The notes beneath the pieces were generated by a model. It was given only the letters and a program-made list of their open reading frames with translations. It was not told where the DNA came from and ran no database searches. A stretch of DNA of 35,422 bases, taken from positions 1-35,422 of the forward strand of contig JBJXGA010000320.1 in NCBI GenBank assembly GCA_046152955.1, read 5' to 3'. Source of the stretch: SIAF01 sp046152955. GTDB taxonomy: Bacteria; Planctomycetota; Planctomycetia; Planctomycetales; Planctomycetaceae. Below are positions 1 through 7,189 of this stretch, one piece after another; within the stretch, counting starts at the first letter, position 1; the number at the start of each line of letters is the position of its first letter. Both the position numbers and the translations under genes were made by a program.

Positions 1-102
1 AAGACCGTGACTGCAATGGACAGTCCCGCATTCAGTGCAATCCTGGGCCTCTATGATACATGGGCGATCCAACCGCGACCGCCCTCCCCGCCGCAACTCT
101 AG
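1..102 (+). CDS. Possible 3' end of an upstream gene (partial)
   Basis: Frame 1 is open from the first base to a TAG at 100-102, giving 33 codons that end in a proline-rich tail (PRPPSPPQL). The other two forward frames close within 51 bases. If real, it ends 14 bases before the HEPN-DUF499 gene and would be its upstream operon partner; in related defence-type loci that place is often held by a DUF1156 DNA methylase, but I do not recognise the peptide and cannot assign it. The open stretch is short enough to be chance. Confidence 0.25.
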   Translation, partial: KTVTAMDSPAFSAILGLYDTWAIQPRPPSPPQL

Positions 103-116
103 CATAAAGACCGACT

Positions 117-3100
117 ATGGCCATGACCAACCGCGACCGTGTCGGCAAGGGGCTGGACCTGTTGACGGCGGGCTTACAACCGTTCGTCGAACGCGAGCTG
201 AAAGCCGTGCATGGCGAGCAGTGGATGGACGCCGCGCAGCAGAGTTTTCGCGAGGGGCGGGGCGCCGGGAAGACCAAAGGAGTGATTCAATGGGACGCCC
301 ATGCGATCCTAACGATCATGTTCGACCAATGGAATGCGGTCTGTGGTCGGACACTCGGTGCCGCCGAACGGAGCCTGACCAGCGAGCTGCGAGACGTCCG
401 CAATCGCTGGGCGCATCAGCACAACTTTACGAGTAACGACGCCCAACGGGCGCTCGACAGCATTGCCCGGTTGCTCGCGGCCGTTTCGGCGGCGGCCGAA
501 TCGGCCGAGGTCGAGCAACTACGCATGGATCTACTGCGTACGTTTTTCGAAGAGCAGCGACGGACCGAAATGCGGAAGCGTCATTCCAGCCGACCGAAGG
601 GAAGCCACAGGGGGGGCTGCAACCGTGGCGGGAAGTCATCACTCCGCACCCGGACGTGGCCTCGGGGCGATATCAGCAGGCCGAATTCGCGGCTGATCTG
701 TGGCAGGTCTACAACAAGCAGGGTTCGGACGAATACAAGCACCCGACTGAGTACTACCGCCGCACGTTCATCACCGAAGGGATCAAACGCCTGCTGATGC
801 GCAGCCTGGAGCGATTGGCCGGGACCGGCGGCGATCCGGTCGTCGAGCTGCAGACCAACTTCGGCGGCGGCAAGACACACTCGATGCTGGCGCTCTATCA
901 CCTGTTCTCGGGGCAGGCTGCGGGGGAATTGCCGGGGATCGAAGACCTGGTAACTCCCGAGACGGGACTGACGATCGTCAAAGGAGTCCGGCGGGCGGTT
1001 TTCGTGGGCACGCAGGTTTCGCCCGGCCGGGAGCACAAAAAGCCGGACGGAACCGTTGTCCGAACGATGTGGGGAGAGATCGCCTGGCAGCTCGGGGGCA
1101 AAGAGGGGTACAAGATGGTCGCCGAGGACGACAAGAATGCGACCAATCCGGGCGATGCGCTCACCAAGTTATTCAATAAATATGCTCCCTGCCTGATCCT
1201 AGTGGACGAATGGGTGGCCTACGCCCGCCAGTTGCACGGCGACAAAGACCTGCCGGCGGGCACGTTCGAGACGCAATTCACCTTCGCCCAGGCACTGACC
1301 GAGGCCGTGAAAGCGGCGAAGCAGACGTTGCTCGTTGTCAGCATCCCGGCTTCCGAAAGCCCCCATCAGCGGGTCGACCGCGGCGTAACCGATATTGAGG
1401 TCGGCGGCGAGCGCGGGCGCGAGGCGCTGGCTCGGCTGAAGAACGCCGTGGGGCGCGTCGAGTCATCCTGGCGGCCCGCCAGCCCGGACGAAGGGTTCGA
1501 GATCGTCCGGCGACGATTGTTCCAGCCCCTGACCGGTGACAATTTCAAAGCCCGCGACGCGGTGGCGCGAGCGTTTTCGGAGATGTATGGCACGCAGCAC
1601 GCCGAGTTTCCCGCCGAGTGCCGCGAGGCCGACTACGAGCGCCGCATCAAGATCGCTTATCCCATTCACCCGGAGCTATTCGACCGGCTCTACAACGACT
1701 GGTCGACGCTCGACAAATTCCAACGCACGCGCGGCGTCTTGCGGTTGATGGCGTCGGTGATCCACAGCTTGTGGGAACGCAACGACGGCAATTTGCTGAT
1801 CCTGCCAGCGAACATTCCGATTGACGACTTACAGGTGCAGTTCGAGCTGACGCGATACCTCGACGACAACTGGCCCCCCGTGTTGGAAAAGGACGTGGAT
1901 GGCGTGAATTCGCTGCCGATGACCATCGACCGCGAGACCCCGAACCTCGGACGTTACTCTGCGTGTCGCCGGGTCGCCCGGACGATCTATATGGGTTCGG
2001 CCCCGACACAGCGCGCGGCCAACCGCGGGATCGAGGACCGCCAGGTGAAGCTCGGGTGCGTTCAGCCGGGTGAAACTGTCGCGACGTTCGGCGACGCGCT
2101 GCGCCGGCTGACCGATCGAGCGACGTACCTGTACGTCGATGGCAAGCGCTACTGGTATTCGACGCAGCCGACCGTGGCACGTCTGGCTGACGACCGGGCC
2201 GAGCAACTTCACGACGATCTCGTTGAGGAAGAGATCAAACGGCGACTTCGTGACGAGGCCCGTTCGCGGGGCGATTTCGCCAAGGTCCACGTGTGCGCTG
2301 CGGCCAGCGACATCCCTGACGAAAAGGAAACGCGGCTGGTGATCCTCGGGCCAGCCAACGCTCATTCCGCCAAGGACCAGCAGAGCGATGCACGGGAAGG
2401 GGCCGCGGAGATCCTTGCCTCCCGCGGCGGCAGCCCTCGGGAATTCAAGAACACGTTGGTCTTCCTGGCCCCCGATCGCAGCCGCCTGAAGGAACTGGAG
2501 CAGGCGGTCCGGCAGTTTCTGGCATGGACGTCAATCCTTCAAGATGCTTCGGGGGATGCGCCGTCGCTCAATCTCGACAATTTCCAGAAGGCCCAGGCCG
2601 AGACGAAGAAGAAGGGGGCGGAAGAAACGGTCGAGGGACGAATTCCCGAGACCTATCTGTGGCTGCTCGTCCCTGGGCAACCGGATCCGCGCGGGGAGCT
2701 CGAATGGACGGAATATAAGCTCACCGGCACCGATTCGTTGGCAGCCCGTGCGTCCAAGAAGCTGCATCAGGTGGACTGCCTGAAGAAGGTCTGGGCCGGA
2801 TCATTGCTGCGATTGGAGTTGGACCGCGTGCCGCTCTGGCGCGGCGATCACGTGGGCGTGAGGCAGCTTTCGGATGACTTGGCGAAGTACCTGTATCTGC
2901 CGCGCCTGAAGGAGGAATCGGTTCTGATCGACGCCATCCGCGAAGGACTCGGCTCGCTGATGTGGCAAACCGAGACGTTCGGGTATGCCGAAGGGTGGGA
3001 CGAAACCAGGCAGCGGTACAAAGGACTGAAGGTCGGCCCATCGGTTCGCGTGCTGGTTGACGGTCACAGCCTGCTGGTGAAACCCGATGTGGCCAAAGCA

Positions 3101-3490
3101 CAAATGGACGCCGACCAGCAGCAGGCAGCACAGGCTCGCACCGGAGTGCAACAGACGACCGGTACACCGGGAGCTGTGGACCGTTCAACCGGAATGGCCG
3201 GCAGCGCGCCATCCGACGGCACCGGCACGGCCACCCCACCGCCCGCTCCGCCCGAATTACGCCGCTTTCACGGTTCCGTCACCGTCGACCCGGTGCGATT
3301 GGGACGCGACGCAAGCCGCATCGCCGAGGAAGTCGTGCAGCACCTTTCGACAATCGTCGGTGCGAATGTCGAGATCACGCTGGAAATCCGCGCCGACCTG
3401 CCGGAAGGGGCGTCCGAAAAGCTAGTCCGCGACGTGACCGAAAACTGCCGGACGCTGAAATTCACGGATTACGGATTCGAGGAGGTGTAG
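117..3490 (+). CDS. Swt1-type HEPN + DUF499 ATPase, frameshifted
   Basis: A large protein that would be about 1,124 residues if the frame were intact. The N-terminal part (from ATG 117) is a Swt1-like HEPN domain with the RNase-type motif R95-N-R-W-A-H100. After about residue 154 the frame is lost, and the family sequence resumes one frame back (GLQPWREV, then HPDVASGRYQQ) and runs to the TAG at 3488-3490. The second part is a DUF499 P-loop ATPase: Walker A GGGKT near 863-877, Walker B LILVDEW near 1196-1216, and the conserved C-terminal tail ending in DYGFEEV. A GTG at 656 could open a separate DUF499 frame, but it lies inside conserved family sequence, so I do not take it as a native start. 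As known for the family, HEPN-DUF499 proteins sit beside DUF1156 methylases in phage-defence-associated loci; a role in nucleic-acid restriction is inference. No strong Shine-Dalgarno precedes 117. The gene is either a recent pseudogene, carries a sequencing error, or is read through by -1 slippage. Confidence 0.8.
576..617 (+). other. -1 frameshift region in the HEPN-DUF499 gene
   Basis: The HEPN frame (codons starting at 117, 120 and so on) looks family-like up to EMRK, ending at 578. From about 578 the frame starting one base earlier reads ASFQPTEGKPQGGLQPW, which joins smoothly to the DUF499 part. One missing base anywhere between 576 and 617 explains this. Two candidate spots are AAG|CG at 576-580 (one G short of AAG GCG) and the run of seven G at 610-616. 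The run is in the register G_GGG_GGC (611-617), which fits the X_XXY_YYZ form of a -1 slippery site. Confidence 0.75.
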
Positions 3491-3578
3491 GCGCATTGAC
3501 TCACGGTTCCTGTGACCCAGAGCGGCTCGGGGAAGGAAATGGGAGAGAATCGAGGGAAATGTCATCGTTCGAGAACGC

Positions 3579-3699
3579 TTGACCATCTTTGGCAGCGGCC
3601 GTTCCATAAATACTCATTGATCAACAGGTTACGCCGCCCGCTCAAAGATGGTCAATTGACCATCTTTGAGACCATCTTTGGCGTCGCTGACCATCTTTG
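3579..3699. repeat. Cluster of five GACCATCTTTG copies
   Basis: The 11-mer GACCATCTTTG occurs at 3581-3591, 3658-3668, 3670-3680 and 3689-3699, and inverted (CAAAGATGGTC) at 3643-3653. The first copy with its flank (TTGACCATCTTTG, then AGCGG) can also pair with CCGCT plus CAAAGATGGTCAA at 3637-3655, giving a long hairpin with a 2-base bulge. No gene lies in 3491-3941. The cluster could be a multi-site operator, a small non-coding element or a REP-like mobile repeat; nothing in the sequence decides between these. Confidence 0.85.
3641..3670. repeat. 30-bp perfect palindrome
   Basis: The left arm CTCAAAGATGGTCAA (3641-3655) is the exact reverse complement of the right arm (3656-3670), with no spacer. 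It contains the inverted and one direct copy of the local 11-mer. A spacerless palindrome suits a dimeric protein site or a cruciform better than a rho-independent terminator, and no T-run follows on either strand. Confidence 0.9.
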
Positions 3700-3890
3700 A
3701 CGCGGGCTGCGTCCACAGGCGGTGTCGGGAGAGGCGTCTTGCCGCGGGCGCACCATCTGTCGAGGGCTGAGACTGTCACGGTTCCATCACGCTCCAACTT
3801 ACCAATGGGCCAATCGGAGGCTGGCGATGTGCGAACCGCTTGCGCTCGGCGTGGTGCGGGGGGGCGCTCTGGCGTTCAAGTCCAGCGATT

Positions 3891-3946
3891 CTGGATTTCT
3901 GAGAAATCCAGCTACGGTAGGCGGATTCCTCGGAAACCCAGCTACG
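3891..3946. repeat. Two tandem short hairpin repeats ending in GCTACG
   Basis: Copy one (3891-3916) is a hairpin, CTGGATTTC with GAAATCCAG around a 3-base loop, followed by CTACG. Copy two (3922-3946) has the same layout with changed bases (GGATTCC, TC, GGAAACC, then CAGCTACG). Some stem changes are paired, which suggests that structure is kept. The second copy overlaps the stop codon (TAG on the minus strand, 3942-3944) of the gene ending there. It may act as a 3'-end structure for that transcript; there is no T-run. Confidence 0.7.
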
Positions 3947-4394
3947 GGCGCGGGCCCTCTTGCCAGTCGATCTCTTCTTCAGCGACGCCGGCTTCGACCA
4001 GCGCGTCGCGGAGTTTGATTTCGGCGGACGGTTTGGAGTTGGGGCGGCGGGAGACGCGGACGCGGATTCCCTGGTCGTCGCCGGGATGCCGGTCTACCTG
4101 CGACACAAGTTGTTCCAGCGACGAGTCCCGCGCTCCTTTGGCCGTCACGATGGCATACGCCTTGCCATCGATCCGCACATGCAAGACGCGCGGATCATTG
4201 TCGGCGGATTCGCGTGGAGAGTCGGAACCTTCGTCTGGAGCCTCATCAACCTGAGAGGAGGACGACGCGCCTGACTCTCCCCCTCCGAATCCGATTCCTG
4301 GGCCGCCCCCCAGTTTGGGAAACAGTCCCCCCAGGTAGCTTCCGGCGACGAAAGCGACCAGAAGGCCGGCGCCAATCAGATTGCGGGTTTTCAT
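3942..4394 (-). CDS. Single-span membrane protein with ExbD-like C-terminal domain
   Basis: A 150-residue protein from the ATG at 4394 (MKTRNLIGAG). Residues about 5-24 form one hydrophobic span, followed by a Gly/Ser-rich then acidic linker (about 28-68) and a small alpha/beta domain (about 68-150) with LHVRIDGKAYAIV and LRDALVEAGV, which resembles the periplasmic domain of ExbD/TolR. Unlike true ExbD, its span has no Asp. It is the last of three minus-strand genes, 49 bases after the previous stop; an in-frame start at 4430 would add a basic leader and shorten the gap. Inference: a cell-envelope accessory subunit of the ExbB-like channel encoded upstream. The assignment of the C-terminal domain is by pattern only. 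Confidence 0.65.
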   Translation of the reverse strand: MKTRNLIGAGLLVAFVAGSYLGGLFPKLGGGPGIGFGGGESGASSSSQVDEAPDEGSDSPRESADNDPRVLHVRIDGKAYAIVTAKGARDSSLEQLVSQVDRHPGDDQGIRVRVSRRPNSKPSAEIKLRDALVEAGVAEEEIDWQEGPRP

Positions 4395-4443
4395 CGGAAG
4401 CCTCGGCATTCTCCCCCGTCGCGGGGGCACACGCGCAGAGCAA

Positions 4444-5196
4444 TCAATCGCGGGAAGGAATGAACCCCAGGATGGCCGATTCGAAACGGCTGCGACGATC
4501 GGTGTCGGACCGCAGACGCTCTGCCGCCGTCTCCATCCCTTCGATCGCGGCGGTTCGCAGTCTCAACTCGGCGTCTCCCCAGGAAAGCAGCATCAGCACC
4601 AGACTCTTGGGCTGCGGGAGGCTTTTGTACTGTTTGAACAATTCGTTGGCGAAGCGGGCCGGGGTGTCTGCCCGAAAGCGTCCCGTATGTTCTTCAAACG
4701 TGAAGACCACCACGCCGTCGTCCCGAATGTGGATTTGCCACAAGTCGCAGCGTTTTTCCAATTCATCCAGCGTGAGAATTTGGCGGACGGCAGCGGAGGT
4801 GCGATTGGAGGCCAACTCCTTGAGCGATTTGCGAATCCGCTCAACCTCCGGGCCGGATCGGGCGCGGAGCAGACTTTCCAGCGGCTCGGCAGGGACATCG
4901 AACAGTTCCGCCACCAAGTCTCCCAGCCGCTGCAGATCGGCATGCGCCCGCTGCAGGTCGTCTCGCAACTGCGATTGCTTTTGCGTGGCATCGGTGCGCA
5001 GCGACTCCTGCTCCTGAAGCAGGCGATCAATCTCCTGCTGGAGCTCGGCCGCGCCCGGTTCGCGCTGCTGCGCCGCTTCGGCCAGTTGCTCATTGGTCCG
5101 CCCCTGCAGGTCGAAATACTGAGCAAAGACAATGATAATCAACAGGTCGAAGAGCGAGACGAGTTGAAACGTCAATCGCCGCCAGGAGCGTTTCAT
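4444..5196 (-). CDS. Membrane protein with TM Asp and coiled coil (ExbD/MotB-like position)
   Basis: A 250-residue protein. Residues about 9-27 form a single membrane span (LVSLFDLLIIIVFAQ) that contains Asp17, placed like the proton-carrying Asp of ExbD, TolR and MotB. A Gln/Glu/Leu-rich coiled coil follows (about 35-105), then a mixed C-terminal domain that I do not recognise; no OmpA-type peptidoglycan-binding motif is visible. The start at 5196 is chosen because its ATG overlaps the upstream stop as ATGA (5193-5196), which suggests translational coupling to the ExbB-like gene. A longer frame reaches 5484 but only overlaps that gene. Inference: the stator-type partner of the ExbB-like protein. 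Confidence 0.75.
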   Translation of the reverse strand: MKRSWRRLTFQLVSLFDLLIIIVFAQYFDLQGRTNEQLAEAAQQREPGAAELQQEIDRLLQEQESLRTDATQKQSQLRDDLQRAHADLQRLGDLVAELFDVPAEPLESLLRARSGPEVERIRKSLKELASNRTSAAVRQILTLDELEKRCDLWQIHIRDDGVVVFTFEEHTGRFRADTPARFANELFKQYKSLPQPKSLVLMLLSWGDAELRLRTAAIEGMETAAERLRSDTDRRSRFESAILGFIPSRD

Positions 5197-5840
5197 GATC
5201 GACCTCCCGCGTCCAGGGCCAGTGCCCGCTTGACCCGCCCGACCGCCCGCTCCACGTGTTGACGGTTCTCGGACAACCGCAGAAACGACGTTTCCACCAG
5301 ACTGTTGAAGAACATCAGGACCACCGCCGCCACCAGTCCCGCGCAGGTGGACCAGATCGCCTGGCCAAATCGCTCGACGATCATGCCGGGGGTGGCCGCT
5401 TCCCCCTGCTGAACCACCAGGCCGATCGCCAGAATCGTCCCCAGGATGCCCCCCAGCGGGTAGGCTTCGATCATCGAGCGACAAACGTTGTACGAGATTT
5501 CAAAGCCCATCGATTGCAGATACTTGCGTTTCTCGTCAAGAACGTTGATCCGCCCCAGCACGATCGCCCGGTCGGGGGCCCGGGCCGGGTCATCGAGCGT
5601 TTCGTTTACGTCCGCCAGAAAGGCCTCAATCTGATCCGAAAGGTGCGCGCTCCGATCGAGCAGACTGCGGTGTTTGATCCCGCGAGTGAAATCGTCCAGC
5701 GCGGCGGCGATCCGGTGCAGATCGTGGCGATACCAGAGCCACAACAGCACAAACAGTACCAGGTGAACCGCGCCCGCGACGGCGATGATCGTCGTGGAAA
5801 GGCTGGAAAGGGTGTCCAGAAGGTGATTCATGCATCCCAT
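5193..5840 (-). CDS. MotA/TolQ/ExbB-like proton channel family protein
   Basis: A 215-residue protein (212 if the ATG at 5831 is used). TM1 covers about 16-36, a cytoplasmic helical stretch follows (about 40-120), then TM2 (about 126-144, YPLGGILGTILAIGLVV) and TM3 (about 161-182, with STCAGLVAAVVLMFF). The order and the GxLGT motif fit the MotA/TolQ/ExbB family, whose members use the proton gradient to drive envelope work. It is the first gene of a three-gene unit with two single-span proteins and is divergent from argJ, leaving a 130-base shared upstream region. The load that the complex drives is unknown: no TonB, Tol or flagellar gene is nearby. Confidence 0.8.
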   Translation of the reverse strand: MGCMNHLLDTLSSLSTTIIAVAGAVHLVLFVLLWLWYRHDLHRIAAALDDFTRGIKHRSLLDRSAHLSDQIEAFLADVNETLDDPARAPDRAIVLGRINVLDEKRKYLQSMGFEISYNVCRSMIEAYPLGGILGTILAIGLVVQQGEAATPGMIVERFGQAIWSTCAGLVAAVVLMFFNSLVETSFLRLSENRQHVERAVGRVKRALALDAGGRS

Positions 5841-5970
5841 ATTACTCGGAATGCGACCCCTTGGGGAGGAATCGGGGCGATTCCTTCGAATCCACCCCAT
5901 ACACACCGCCTATCCGATTCACTACAATCCCCTTTCGCAGAGGTTTGAAAACTGGTCCGGGTTGCATGTC

Positions 5971-7176
5971 ATGGCGGAAGAAGTGCTGGTTCCCCTTCCC
6001 AGGGGCTTTTTGGCGGCGGGAGTCCATTGCGGGATCAAGAAGGATCCCGCACTCCTGGATTTGTCAATGTTTGTCTCGCGGAAGCCCGCCACCGCGGCCG
6101 GCGTCTTCACCACCAACCTGGTGCATGGCGCTCCGGTCAAAGTCTCGCGGGCCCGGGTGCCGCGCGCCACGTCGCGGGCCGTGGTGGTCAATTCCGGGAA
6201 TTCCAACGCCTGCACCGGGGATCGCGGACTGGACGACGCGCGGTGGATGACCGGGCAAATCGCCCGAGCGCTCGACTGTCCGGACGAGGACGTCCTGGTG
6301 TGCTCGACCGGGGTGATCGGACGGTTTCTGCCGCGCGATCGGTTGGAGCCGGGCCTGCAGGCGGTGACCCGAGCATTGAACGACGGCCCGTCGGCGCTCC
6401 GCACTGCCGCGCAAGGAATCATGACGACCGACACCTTTCCCAAGCTCTCGACGCGCAGCGCGCCTCTGCCGGGAGGGGAGATTCGCGTCAGCGGCGTCGC
6501 CAAAGGGGCGGCGATGATCGCTCCCAACATGGCGACGATGCTGTCAGTCATCCTGACCGACGCGGCGCTGACTCCCATGCAGGCGGACACCCTCCTACGG
6601 CACGCGGTCAATCGCAGCTTCAATTGCATCAGCGTCGAAGGGCACATGAGCACCAGCGACACCGTGCTCCTCCTGGCCAACGGCGAGGCGGGACCCCCTC
6701 CGGCCTCCCCGGCGGAGCTTGAGCAGGTGCAGGGGCTGCTGGATGAGGTGGCGGCCGAACTGGCCCAGGCGATCATTCAGGACGCCGAAGGGGCGGACCA
6801 CCTGATCACGATCGACGTCGCTGGATTGCGGACTCATGACGAAGCGTATCGGATCGCGAAGGCGGTGGCTGAATCCCCGCTGGTGAAAACCGCCATCACC
6901 GGAGGCGATCCCAACTGGGGAAGGATCGTCTCCGCCGTGGGCTATGCGGGGGTTCAGTTGGAGGAGCGCGATATTTCGCTGCGGCTCAACGGGATTCCGT
7001 TGTATCGCGCGGGAACTCCCGTGGAATTTGACGCCGCTGCGGTTTCGGCCAGCATCAAAGGGTTGCGGCAGGTCCATATCGAACTGGAATTCACTCTGGG
7101 GCGCGAGTCGTTGCGTTTCTGGACGTGCGACCTGACGGCGGAATACGTGCGTCTGAACGCTGATTACACGACGTGA
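5971..7176 (+). CDS. argJ: ArgJ, glutamate N-acetyltransferase / amino-acid acetyltransferase
   Basis: A 401-residue protein of the ArgJ family. It transfers the acetyl group from N-acetylornithine to glutamate in the cyclic arginine pathway, in the cytoplasm; bifunctional members also use acetyl-CoA. Self-cleavage site and nucleophile: MIAPNMATML with Thr189, where the precursor splits between Ala and Thr into alpha and beta chains. Other family signatures are NSGNSNACTG (74-83), CSTGVIG (111-117) and GGDPNWGRI near the end. The ATG at 5971 gives the usual length; an in-frame start at 5830 would add an unlikely leader that overlaps the divergent gene. Only 13 bases separate it from putA, so the two are probably cotranscribed. 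Whether it is mono- or bifunctional cannot be told. Confidence 0.96.
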   Translation: MAEEVLVPLPRGFLAAGVHCGIKKDPALLDLSMFVSRKPATAAGVFTTNLVHGAPVKVSRARVPRATSRAVVVNSGNSNACTGDRGLDDARWMTGQIARALDCPDEDVLVCSTGVIGRFLPRDRLEPGLQAVTRALNDGPSALRTAAQGIMTTDTFPKLSTRSAPLPGGEIRVSGVAKGAAMIAPNMATMLSVILTDAALTPMQADTLLRHAVNRSFNCISVEGHMSTSDTVLLLANGEAGPPPASPAELEQVQGLLDEVAAELAQAIIQDAEGADHLITIDVAGLRTHDEAYRIAKAVAESPLVKTAITGGDPNWGRIVSAVGYAGVQLEERDISLRLNGIPLYRAGTPVEFDAAAVSASIKGLRQVHIELEFTLGRESLRFWTCDLTAEYVRLNADYTT

Positions 7177-7177
7177 C

Positions 7178-7184
7178 AGGAAGG
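7178..7184 (+). promoter_or_regulatory. Shine-Dalgarno site of putA
   Basis: AGGAAGG lies 5 bases before a GTG codon at 7190. It is one of the few clear ribosome binding sites in the window and supports the GTG as the start of putA. Confidence 0.65.
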
Positions 7185-7189
7185 CGCGC

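Noticed and set aside
656..3490. DUF499 as a separate gene starting at GTG 656
   Set aside because: The GTG is the Val of a conserved stretch (HPDVASGRYQQ), and family-like sequence continues upstream in the same frame to about 578; the gene is better read as one frameshifted HEPN-DUF499 unit.
3697..4254. Plus-strand open frame at 3697-4254 as a gene
   Set aside because: It crosses the hairpin repeats and runs antisense to the ExbD-like gene; its composition is Ser/Arg-rich and unlike any family I know.
3942..5840. Zorya-type defence (ZorA/ZorB)
   Set aside because: The channel protein lacks the long ZorA tail, the partners lack an OmpA domain, and no zorC, zorD or zorE gene is present.
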